Of a stretch of DNA of 64,000 nt, positions 36,928 to 43,481 are shown in pieces (within the stretch, counting starts at the first letter, position 1; every line of letters begins with the position of its first letter). The notes under the pieces were generated by a model, which was not told the origin of the DNA, ran no database searches, and worked only from the letters and a program-made list of their open reading frames with translations. The stretch comes from Nocardia tengchongensis (GTDB taxonomy: Bacteria > Actinomycetota > Actinomycetes > Mycobacteriales > Mycobacteriaceae): contig NZ_CP074371.1 of NCBI RefSeq assembly GCF_018362975.1, positions 3,906,001 to 3,970,000 of the forward strand. The letters are read 5' to 3'. Both the position numbers and the translations under genes were made by a program.

Positions 36928-37529
36928 AGGTCAATGGCACGGAGATCAGCGGCGGGACCGAGTTGAAAGCGCTTCTACGGAAGCATCATTGGCAGACTCA
37001 CGGCACGTTCCTGCGTGAGTACGACAAAGTCGCTGCCAAGGTCGAGCCGTCCATGGTGGGTCATGGCCCGCAGAAGGCGCAGTTCTACCGGTGGTTGACC
37101 GGTGAAATCAAGGGCCTGCCGCACCCGGATCATTGCCGGGTCCTGGAGGCCATGCTGCCGGGCCAAACCGCCGATCAACTGTTCACGCCCGCGGTCGGGA
37201 TTGAGTCGGAGTCCGACCGCCTGTCGGCAGGTGAGTCACGTAACTCAGGTGATCCAGATGGATCACCTGATGCTGCGGCTCGTGAGCGGGCGCTTGGGGC
37301 GTTGCGGGTTTCGGCCTGGATCGGTGAGTCAAATGGCTCACGTGACTCGGTGGTCGGTTCTGGGGCGGCGCGGTCGCGGTCGCAGCGGGAAGCGACCGCG
37401 GCGATCGATGATCGGGTTCGTTCGCTCATGTCCTGGGTCGGAGATACCGCTCCGGTTAAGGAGCGCGACCTGCGGTCCGAGTCGGCTATGCCCGTGCGGC
37501 CCGCCGTGGACCGGCGGAGGGACCGATGA
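36924..37529 (+). CDS. HTH-domain protein of actinomycete integrative elements
   Basis: 201 residues. Residues ~8-90 contain TELKALLRKHHWQTHGTFLR, AQFYRWLTGEIKGLPHPDH and CRVLEAMLPGQTADQLF, a DNA-binding domain often found in proteins of Streptomyces plasmids and integrative elements. The rest is polar and low in structure, and its codons contain several palindromes (see 37232-37595). GTG 36924 overlaps the upstream stop, and its own stop overlaps the next small frame. Probably a regulator of element genes. Confidence 0.65.
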   Translation: MKVNGTEISGGTELKALLRKHHWQTHGTFLREYDKVAAKVEPSMVGHGPQKAQFYRWLTGEIKGLPHPDHCRVLEAMLPGQTADQLFTPAVGIESESDRLSAGESRNSGDPDGSPDAAARERALGALRVSAWIGESNGSRDSVVGSGAARSRSQREATAAIDDRVRSLMSWVGDTAPVKERDLRSESAMPVRPAVDRRRDR

Positions 37530-37595
37530 CCGGCGATCAGCGGGTCGCCCGCCTCGAATCCAGCGCCCGGCAGGTGGTCCAGAATGAACCACCTG
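37232..37595. repeat. Cluster of palindromes inside coding sequence
   Basis: Four dyads: 37232-37247 (5-bp arms TGAGT/ACTCA), 37245-37270 (perfect 11-bp arms, 4-base spacer), 37326-37348 (GAGTCA/TGACTC) and 37571-37595 (8-bp arms CAGGTGGT/ACCACCTG). The second and fourth share the core CAGGTGrTCCAGA. They lie within the last half of the HTH gene and in the small frame after it. Confidence 0.5.
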
Positions 37596-37630
37596 ACCCG
37601 GTGGTCGGTACGTGCCGAGGTGATGCGTGA
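37526..37630 (+). CDS. Possible 34-residue peptide
   Basis: ATG 37526 overlaps the HTH gene stop (ATGA), and TGA 37628-37630 overlaps the ATG of the next gene, so the frame exactly bridges the two with coupled starts. It contains one of the palindromes. The peptide has no recognisable features; it may exist only to couple translation. Confidence 0.3.
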   Translation: MTGDQRVARLESSARQVVQNEPPDPVVGTCRGDA

Positions 37631-38667
37631 TGGCGGGCGCTGGCGGGAGCCGGCGCGTCCGTCCGGTCGCCGATGACTCGATCATCCTGGGCCTGCGGTC
37701 GGATGGGCGCGGCTACCGTGAGATCGCCGACCTACTCGGCGTCCCGGCCCGTCGGGTTGAGCAAGCCCTGGGTGAGGTTGCGGCGTTGCGCGCCGGCGGC
37801 CTGAGCCACAGCGAGATCGGCCGCCGCGTCGGCCTGGCCCGTACCACCGTGCAGGAATTGTTGCGGGACAAGCGGTCTCAGCGTTCGACCCTGAGAAAGT
37901 CAGCCGCGGTGACCGCGTTGGCCGAGCAAGGCGCGATGCAGCTCGATGTGTTGGGCTGGTTCCTGGACCTGAATCGCAATCACACCTACGCCCTGGTCAA
38001 GGATCTACGGGAGCAACACCTCGTGCGGGATCTGGAGAAGATCGCGGCGGGTGAGAAGTGGGTGATGCTCACCCGGGGCAACGACTCGCGCATTCTCGGG
38101 TTTCCGGTGCGGGAGTTCCGGCCCTCGGTGGGGCGCGCCGAGCATCATCGTGCGGTCGCCCAGGCCCGGATCATGCTCGTCGGCGACGACCTCGAACGGT
38201 GGATTCCCGAGCGGGTCCTGTGGCGTCGGGCGGAGGTGTCCGCGCACGAATCTGGTTCCAAATACAAGGAATTTAGTACGGGCCGCAATCCGCGTGGCGG
38301 TGTCGTCCATATCCATGACGGCCGATTCTTCGCTGACGTGGACGGCCTGTGCGGGTGGTGGGCGCTGGAGGTCGAACTGACCCGCAAGTCCGACAAGGCG
38401 ATGGATGTCGCCCTCCAGGGCGCGCTGCGGGCGGTCGGTACCGCTGCCCCGGAGAAGGTCGTGGGCCTGCTGTACCTGTGCCGCTCCGCGGTGGTCATGG
38501 ACGGCGTCCGCGCCGCCGCTAAACGGCTCCCGCCCGAACTGCGCAACCGCCAGGAGTTGGTGCTGTGCTTCGCCGACTTCGACGACGAATGGGGCGACTT
38601 CCTGACCGAACGCATGGCGAAACGCCAGCGCCGCAACAAAACTCGAACTTCCAAGGATGCGTCATGA
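37630..38667 (+). CDS. Winged-helix protein with two extra N-terminal HTHs, replication-relaxation-like
   Basis: 345 residues. Two helix-turn-helix units open the protein: GYREIADLLGVPARRVEQAL (about 29-48) and GLSHSEIGRRVGLARTTVQE (about 56-75). A winged-helix region follows (QLDVLGWFLDLNRNHTYALV ... GEKWVMLTRG), then a strand-rich domain with FFADVDGLCGWWALEVELTR. The winged helix plus nuclease-like layout resembles the replication-relaxation (Replic_Relax) family, but I cannot confirm a catalytic site. The next gene is a shorter paralogue. ATG 37630 is chosen; GTG 37627 is possible. Confidence 0.6.
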   Translation: MAGAGGSRRVRPVADDSIILGLRSDGRGYREIADLLGVPARRVEQALGEVAALRAGGLSHSEIGRRVGLARTTVQELLRDKRSQRSTLRKSAAVTALAEQGAMQLDVLGWFLDLNRNHTYALVKDLREQHLVRDLEKIAAGEKWVMLTRGNDSRILGFPVREFRPSVGRAEHHRAVAQARIMLVGDDLERWIPERVLWRRAEVSAHESGSKYKEFSTGRNPRGGVVHIHDGRFFADVDGLCGWWALEVELTRKSDKAMDVALQGALRAVGTAAPEKVVGLLYLCRSAVVMDGVRAAAKRLPPELRNRQELVLCFADFDDEWGDFLTERMAKRQRRNKTRTSKDAS

Positions 38668-39389
38668 TTAACACAGAAGACCTCACCGTCCGCGAGGTGC
38701 GTGCCGTGGGCGCCCTGGCCGAAATGCGCGCCCTGCAACTCGATGTCCTCGGCGATCACCTTCGGCTGGGCAAGTCGCAAACCTATGTGGTGGTGCGCAA
38801 GCTGGCCTCCGCTGGCCTGATCCACCACCCGCTGCTGTCGGTGCAGGCGGGCGCGAAATGGGTGGTGCCCACCCCGGCCGCGGTGGCGTGGATGTTGGGC
38901 TGGCGGGCCGGGGATTGGCGGCCCACCCCGCTCTCGGCCGAGCATTGCCGCGCGGTCGCTCAAACCCGTGTCGCATTGGGTGCGTACGCGTCGCACGCGT
39001 GGATGTCGGAGCGGGTCATGCGACACCAGACACCCGGGCCCGGCCGGTATCCCTACGACGGGCGGCTGATTCTCCCGGACTGGCAGTGCGTGGCGGTCAA
39101 GGTCGATACCACCCGGTATCTGACCCCTGAGGACTTCACGCACCGCCTGCACACCATCTACTACCAGGCGCGACACGACCAGTGCGTGAAAGTCCTCTAC
39201 GTGTGCGGCGGCTACATCCGCCCCGAGTCCGCGACCGAGATCGCGACACAGGTGTCGCGCTACGGGGCTGACCTGGACTTTATGGCCGTGAGCCTGGATG
39301 CGCTGCTCGCCCAGCATCGCGGGATGCGACAGTCCGACGGTGGTCTGGTGCTCGCGATGCGACACCGCGCGACAGGCGGTCCGCACTGA
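38664..39389 (+). CDS. Winged-helix paralogue of the preceding protein
   Basis: 241 residues. Aligns with the preceding protein from its winged-helix region onward: ALAEMRALQLDVLGDHLRLG against ALAEQGAMQLDVLGWFLDLN, then TYVVVRKLASAGLIHHPLLS and ERVM. It lacks the two N-terminal HTH units. The second half has GRLILPDWQCVAVKVDTTRY in the place of the partner's nuclease-like strand, with the Glu of E-V-E replaced by Val-Lys-Val, so any catalytic role may be lost here. ATG overlaps the upstream stop (ATGA). The two may form a heterodimer. Confidence 0.6.
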   Translation: MINTEDLTVREVRAVGALAEMRALQLDVLGDHLRLGKSQTYVVVRKLASAGLIHHPLLSVQAGAKWVVPTPAAVAWMLGWRAGDWRPTPLSAEHCRAVAQTRVALGAYASHAWMSERVMRHQTPGPGRYPYDGRLILPDWQCVAVKVDTTRYLTPEDFTHRLHTIYYQARHDQCVKVLYVCGGYIRPESATEIATQVSRYGADLDFMAVSLDALLAQHRGMRQSDGGLVLAMRHRATGGPH

Positions 39390-39502
39390 TGCGACACCAC
39401 CGCGACAGCCGAAGCGACACCCAACGCACCGATCGTGCGCACCGCAACAGCCAATGCGACACGCGACAGACCGATGGTGCGCACCGCGACACCGTGCGCA
39501 CC
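39243..39502. repeat. Dense GCGACA and GTGCGCACC repeat array before xis
   Basis: GCGACA occurs ten times between 39243 and 39491; eight of these fall in 39359-39491. GTGCGCACC occurs at 39435, 39477 and 39494. A perfect 8-bp dyad CGCGACAC/GTGTCGCG lies at 39242-39259. The array spans the end of the upstream gene and most of the 167-base gap before xis. It may be a transfer locus or an excision-control region. Confidence 0.55.
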
Positions 39503-39556
39503 ACACGTGACGCCTTCCACACCATCGCCGAGACCGGCACTGCTCAAGGAGATTTC

Positions 39557-39757
39557 ATGAATGACGACCGCTACCTCCAGGCAAAAGACTGCGAAGCACT
39601 CACCGGCATTCCCGCGGCCACATGGCGGTACTGGGCGTGGGCAGGCAATGGACCGGAGAACTTCAAACTCGGCAACCGTCGGGTCTGGCGCGAGAGCGTA
39701 ATCCGGGCATGGATCGCCGAGCAGGAAGCCGCGACCAAGCGCGGCGGAGCGGCTTAA
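39557..39757 (+). CDS. xis: Excisionase-like DNA-binding protein
   Basis: 66 residues with a MerR/AlpA-type helix-turn-helix: YLQAKDCEALTGIPAATWRY then WAGNGPENFKLGNRRVWRES, ending in a helix that contains VIRAWIAEQE. Such proteins direct the integrase towards excision. ATG 39557 has AAGGAG 5 bases upstream; a longer in-frame reading to 39389 runs through the repeat array and is rejected. It ends 2 bases before the integrase start. Confidence 0.8.
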   Translation: MNDDRYLQAKDCEALTGIPAATWRYWAWAGNGPENFKLGNRRVWRESVIRAWIAEQEAATKRGGAA

Positions 39758-39759
39758 CC

Positions 39760-40968
39760 GTGTCCGGAAGTCGGAATCCGCGCGCCGGAGTTGAAGACCT
39801 CTGGCACAAGACCGTGGTCGAGATTGACCCCGCGACCGGGCGGAAGACGCGAAAGAAGGTCCAGTCTGAGAGGTTCGGGCGCGGGAAGCGTTGGCGAGCA
39901 CGGTACGTCGATCCGAATGGCAACGAACGGGGACCGTCGTTCGATACGAAGAAGGCCGCTCAGAAGTTTCTCGACAGCGATGTCACAACCAAGGTGGTCA
40001 CCGGCACATGGGTAGACCCTGATCGCAGCGGGGTTCACTTCTCGATCGTCGCTGAGAAGTGGTTCTCGTCCAAGTCGTTCCGCAAGCCCAAGACGGTGGC
40101 GGGCTACCGCTCGCTGCTCGACGGCATCGTCATACCGCGGTGGGGGGAGGTCCCGTTACGAGACATCGAATTCGAGGACATCCAAGATTGGATTGTGGAG
40201 CTGTCACAGTCGGGCAGCAGCAGATTCGAGGGTCGAGGGCTGTCGGCATCGCGGGTGATTCAGTCATATCAGGTGCTCAACCAGGTTTTGCGCTATGCGA
40301 TCAAGGCCAAGCGGCTGGCGACAAACCCGGCCAACGAGGTTGATCTCCCTGCGCTGGTAAGTGGCGAGCGTCGGTACCTCACCCACCTCGAAGTGATGCG
40401 CCTCGCGATGGCCGCCGGCCGATTCCGTCCGCTCGTGTTGACCCTGGCCTACACCGGGATTCGTTTCGGCGAAGCCATCGCGCTGCGGGCGTACTCGGTT
40501 AATCCCGAGACGCAGCGGATCACCGTGGCCCGTTCGGCGACGCCCGTTACCGGGCGGGGGTACGTGGAGACTGGCACAAAAAACCACACCACCCGTGCGG
40601 TGCCGATCCCTGCCACCCTGGCGAACGAACTCCGGGTGTTGCTCGAAGACCTCGAGGTCGATGCCCTGATCTTCCCCAGCCGCAAGGGTGGGTTCCTGAC
40701 GTCCACGGAGTTCCGCTGGGTCTTCGACCAGGCAGCCCAGGAAGTCGGTCTAAAGGGTGTCGTGCCGCATGGCCTGCGGCACACGGCCGCGTCGTTAGCG
40801 ATCAGTGCCGGGGCGAATATCAAAGTGGTGCAGCGGATGTTGGGGCACAAGACGGCGATGTTGACCCTGGACCTGTACGGGCACCTGTTCCCCGACGATT
40901 TGGACGCTGTGGCTGCGGGCATGGAGTCGGGCGCTCAAGCTGCTGCGTACCAGCTGCGTACCGGATAG
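39760..40968 (+). CDS. int: Site-specific tyrosine integrase
   Basis: 402 residues. The N-terminal part (KRWRARYVDPNGNERGPSFD) is the AP2-like arm-binding domain, followed by a core-binding SAM-like domain (about residues 85-190) and the catalytic domain. Catalytic residues are visible: Arg in YTGIRFGEA, the H-x-x-R-H box in HGLRHTAAS, and the Tyr in TLDLYGHLF. It recombines the tRNA-Leu att sites at 32879 and 41011. GTG 39760 is chosen as the start, although its ribosome-binding site is weak; coupling to xis may help. It ends 42 bases from attR. Confidence 0.95.
   Translation: MSGSRNPRAGVEDLWHKTVVEIDPATGRKTRKKVQSERFGRGKRWRARYVDPNGNERGPSFDTKKAAQKFLDSDVTTKVVTGTWVDPDRSGVHFSIVAEKWFSSKSFRKPKTVAGYRSLLDGIVIPRWGEVPLRDIEFEDIQDWIVELSQSGSSRFEGRGLSASRVIQSYQVLNQVLRYAIKAKRLATNPANEVDLPALVSGERRYLTHLEVMRLAMAAGRFRPLVLTLAYTGIRFGEAIALRAYSVNPETQRITVARSATPVTGRGYVETGTKNHTTRAVPIPATLANELRVLLEDLEVDALIFPSRKGGFLTSTEFRWVFDQAAQEVGLKGVVPHGLRHTAASLAISAGANIKVVQRMLGHKTAMLTLDLYGHLFPDDLDAVAAGMESGAQAAAYQLRTG
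40944..40962. promoter_or_regulatory. Possible integrase arm sites at the right end
   Basis: TGCGTACC occurs at 40944-40951 and 40955-40962, an 11-base direct repeat inside the last codons of int. The same octamer is found at 33053 near the left end. Confidence 0.4.
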
Positions 40969-40971
40969 CAG

Positions 40972-41005
40972 AAGGGCGGTCCCGGTGATCACCGAAACCG
41001 CCCTT
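40972..41005. terminator. Bidirectional terminator between int and tRNA-Leu
   Basis: A 34-base near-perfect palindrome 3 bases after the integrase stop and 5 bases before the tRNA 3' end. It can end int in one direction and the tRNA transcript in the other. A near copy is at 32841-32872. Confidence 0.75.
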
Positions 41006-41010
41006 TATCT

Positions 41011-41065
41011 TGGTGCCGAGTGTGGGAATCGAACCCACACGCCCTTCCGGGCAACGGTTTTTGAG
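41011..41065. repeat. Right attachment site (attR) within tRNA-Leu
   Basis: The right copy of the 55-bp direct repeat, covering the 3' end of the intact tRNA-Leu gene up to the anticodon loop. Confidence 0.92.
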
Positions 41066-41097
41066 ACCGTCGCGTCTGCCAATTCCGCCAACTCGGC
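41011..41097 (-). tRNA. tRNA-Leu (CAA)
   Basis: An 87-base type II tRNA including encoded CCA. The acceptor stem is GCCGAGT with ACTCGGC (41091-41097 with 41015-41021). The anticodon loop CTCAAAA gives anticodon CAA, which reads UUG. The variable arm TGCCCGGAAGGGCG and the T arm are intact. The 3' part from the anticodon loop on is supplied by the integrated element and is identical to the displaced fragment at 32879-32933. Confidence 0.95.
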
Positions 41098-41321
41098 GCA
41101 CCGCGAGGGAAATGATAGCGGGTGGTGGTGCGAACCAGCTAATCGAGGGGGTCGGGGGATGACACCGTTGTGATACTGGTCAGTTTGCGCTGGGTACGTG
41201 GGTTGTAGGGGCGGGTGAACGGTACTCTTTGGGTGACTCGGGTGCGTGCTGGTCCTGTGAGGGTGGCGCAAGACGAGGTGGCATCGGGTATCGGTATTTC
41301 GGAAGCGACAGGGGTTCATCT

Positions 41322-41945
41322 ATGGGAACGACAGCAGGGGGCGGTTCGAAGAAGGACGCTGCGGCGTCTGCCCCCAAGCGGGTGGTGGTTGCCGAGGACG
41401 AGGCGCTCATCCGGATGGACCTGGTGGAGATGCTCTCCGAGGAGGGCTATCACGTGGTGGGTGAGGCGGGTGACGGTCAGCAGGCCGTCGACCTCGCCGA
41501 GGAGCTGCGTCCTGATCTGGTGATCATGGACGTGAAGATGCCGCGCCGGGACGGTATCGACGCGGCCGCCGAGATCGCGTCGAAACGCGTTGCGCCGGTG
41601 GTCATCCTGACCGCCTTCAGTCAGCGTGACCTGGTCGAGCGGGCACGCGACGCGGGGGCGATGGCGTACCTGGTGAAGCCGTTCACCAAGTCGGATCTGG
41701 TGCCGGCCATCGAATTGGCCGCATCGCGATTCCATGAGATCGCCGCGCTCGAGAGCGAGGTCGCGAATCTGACCGACCGGCTCGAGACCCGCAAGCTGGT
41801 CGAGCGTGCCAAGGGTGTGCTCATGCAGACCCAGGGGCTCTCGGAGCCGCAGGCGTTCAAGTGGATTCAGCGCACCGCGATGGATCGTCGCACCACTATG
41901 AAGGCGGTCGCCGAAGTCGTGCTGGAGAACCTCGCACCGAAGTAA
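41322..41945 (+). CDS. pdtaR: ANTAR-domain response regulator
   Basis: 207 residues. An N-terminal receiver domain (RVVVAEDEALIRMDLVEML, the phospho-acceptor Asp in LVIMDVKMPRRDG, and VKPFTKSDL) is joined by a coiled coil to a C-terminal ANTAR domain (LVERAKGVLMQTQGLSEPQA then FKWIQRTAMDRRTTM). ANTAR domains bind paired-hairpin RNA and prevent transcription termination. It matches Rv1626 (PdtaR), whose sensor kinase PdtaS is encoded elsewhere in M. tuberculosis and is not in this window. ATG 41322 with AGGGG upstream is chosen. Confidence 0.95.
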   Translation: MGTTAGGGSKKDAAASAPKRVVVAEDEALIRMDLVEMLSEEGYHVVGEAGDGQQAVDLAEELRPDLVIMDVKMPRRDGIDAAAEIASKRVAPVVILTAFSQRDLVERARDAGAMAYLVKPFTKSDLVPAIELAASRFHEIAALESEVANLTDRLETRKLVERAKGVLMQTQGLSEPQAFKWIQRTAMDRRTTMKAVAEVVLENLAPK

Positions 41946-42162
41946 GACGCATTTGCCGGGTTGTCGCCCTGTTGTTGCCACTAATGCACTGGAGAAATTA
42001 ACAGTGCGGTAACAGCAGGGCGTTCCGCGTTAGTTGCGATGTCACATGGATGATTCGAATGTGATGCGGAGCTAACCTGGCCGGACTATGTTTCTGTGCG
42101 GGCCGATCGATGGGGCGGCCCTCCTCGGTCACCCCGGGGGCGCACAGAACATGAGGTGAATC

Positions 42163-43407
42163 GTGCTTGGTTCAATGACGCGCACGTCGACCATGCGGCA
42201 CAGTCGCACGGTCCGGATGCTTGTCGTCGGGGCCGCGGCCGTGCTCGCACTGGGCAGTGCCGGCTGCAGCAGCAAGTCCGACGACAGTTCCGGGGGTGGG
42301 GGCTCGGCGCTGTCGATCCAGCCGCTGGTGCAGATCGGCCCGGACGGCAAGGAAGTGCCCAAGACCGAGGCGACCGCCGCGGCCGATCCGGCCGGTGACG
42401 GCAAGGCCACCTGCGCCCCGCAGGTGATCGGCATGGTGGGCCCGCTGACCGGCGGCAACGCCGCGCTCGGGATCAATGTCCTGGACGGCGTGAAGCTGGC
42501 GCTGGACAAGCACAACAAGGCCAACCCGAACTGCCAGGTCTCGGTCAAGCAGTTCGACACCGAGGGCAAGCCGCAGAACGCGACGGCCGTCGTCCCGACC
42601 GTCGTCAGCGACGCGTCGATCGTGGGCCTGGTCGGTCCGACCTTCTCCGGTGAGACCAAGGCGACCGGTCAGATCATCAGCGAGGCGGGCCTGCCGGCTC
42701 TGACCGCCTCGGCCACCAACGCGACGCTGTCGAAGAACGGCTGGAAGACCTTCTTCCGCGGCCTCAACAATGACGACGATCAGGGCGCCGCGGTCGGCAA
42801 GTACCTGGTCAACACGAAGAACTTCAAGAAGGTCTGCGTCGTCGCCGACAACACCGATTACGGTACGGGCCTGGCCAAGTCGGTCTCCGAGGCGCTCGGC
42901 GCCGCCAACGACACCAGCTGCGCGATCGGTGTGAAGGAAGGCGACAAGGACTTCTCCGCCGCGGTGTCGAAGCTGTCGGCCGCCAAGCCGGACGCCATCT
43001 TCTACTCCGGCTACTACGCCGAGTCCGCCCCGTTCGTGCAGCAGCTGCGCACCGCGGGCGTGACCACGCCGTTCGTGTCCGCCGACGGTTCCAACGACCC
43101 GGAGTTCGTGCGCCAGGCCGGAACCGCGTCCAAGGACGCCCTGCTGTCGTGCCCCTGTGGCCCGGCGCCGGACAAGTTCGCCAGCGACTACAAGGCGCTC
43201 AACGGCCAGGCGCCCGGCGTCTACTCGGTCGAGGCCTACGACCTGACCACCATCCTGCTCAAGGGCATCGACGCCGGGAAGGTCACGCGTCCCGACCTGC
43301 TCGAGTACGTGCGCACCTACAAGGGCACGGGCCTGTCGAAGCCGTTCGAGTTCGGTCCCACCGGCGAGCTCTCGGCCGCGCGCATCTGGATCTATCAGGT
43401 CAAGTAG
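42163..43407 (+). CDS. Branched-chain amino-acid ABC transporter substrate-binding lipoprotein
   Basis: 414 residues. Signal peptide with lipobox LALGSAGCSSKSD, a Gly/Ser-rich linker, then a Leu/Ile/Val-type periplasmic binding fold (VIGMVGPLTGGNAALGINVL, IVGLVGPTFSGETKAT, KVCVVADNTDYGTGLAKSV). GTG 42163 has GAGG 6 bases upstream; ATG 42175 is the alternative. It is first in a five-gene operon with two permeases and two ATPases. A strong hairpin after the stop probably lets this gene be expressed more than the rest. Confidence 0.93.
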   Translation: MLGSMTRTSTMRHSRTVRMLVVGAAAVLALGSAGCSSKSDDSSGGGGSALSIQPLVQIGPDGKEVPKTEATAAADPAGDGKATCAPQVIGMVGPLTGGNAALGINVLDGVKLALDKHNKANPNCQVSVKQFDTEGKPQNATAVVPTVVSDASIVGLVGPTFSGETKATGQIISEAGLPALTASATNATLSKNGWKTFFRGLNNDDDQGAAVGKYLVNTKNFKKVCVVADNTDYGTGLAKSVSEALGAANDTSCAIGVKEGDKDFSAAVSKLSAAKPDAIFYSGYYAESAPFVQQLRTAGVTTPFVSADGSNDPEFVRQAGTASKDALLSCPCGPAPDKFASDYKALNGQAPGVYSVEAYDLTTILLKGIDAGKVTRPDLLEYVRTYKGTGLSKPFEFGPTGELSAARIWIYQVK

Positions 43408-43418
43408 TTCACGGATTC

Positions 43419-43461
43419 GACTCAGCGTGTGTGCGCCGACAGTGCGCGCACACGCTGAGTC
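43419..43461 (+). promoter_or_regulatory. Intra-operon hairpin after the binding-protein gene
   Basis: An 18-bp stem with one mismatch (43419-43436 with 43444-43461) and a 7-base loop, between the binding-protein gene and livH. Such hairpins usually act as partial terminators or mRNA stabilisers, giving excess binding protein. Confidence 0.6.
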
Positions 43462-43481
43462 CTCCCTGGCGAAAGTAGCGA

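Larger units (their letters stand above)
32879..41065. mobile_element. Integrative element in tRNA-Leu(CAA), AICE-like but without transfer or Rep genes
   Basis: Bounded by identical 55-bp direct repeats (32879-32933 and 41011-41065) that correspond to the 3' part of tRNA-Leu from the anticodon loop to CCA. The intact tRNA gene lies at the right end; the left copy is a tRNA fragment. Next to the right repeat are int and xis, the normal position for a site-specific integrating element. Cargo includes KorSA-like GntR and HTH-TPR regulators, an HTH protein, two winged-helix paralogues, a small secreted peptide and an IS5 fragment. The gene set recalls actinomycete integrative and conjugative elements, but I see no TraB/FtsK-type protein and no RepSA/RepAM/RepPP-type replicase. 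Confidence 0.88.

Noticed and set aside
39389..39556. N-terminal extension of the excisionase back to 39389
   Set aside because: The extension is a translation of the GCGACA repeat array (Arg/Asp/Thr/His-rich). The ATG at 39557 has a good ribosome-binding site and starts the HTH domain.
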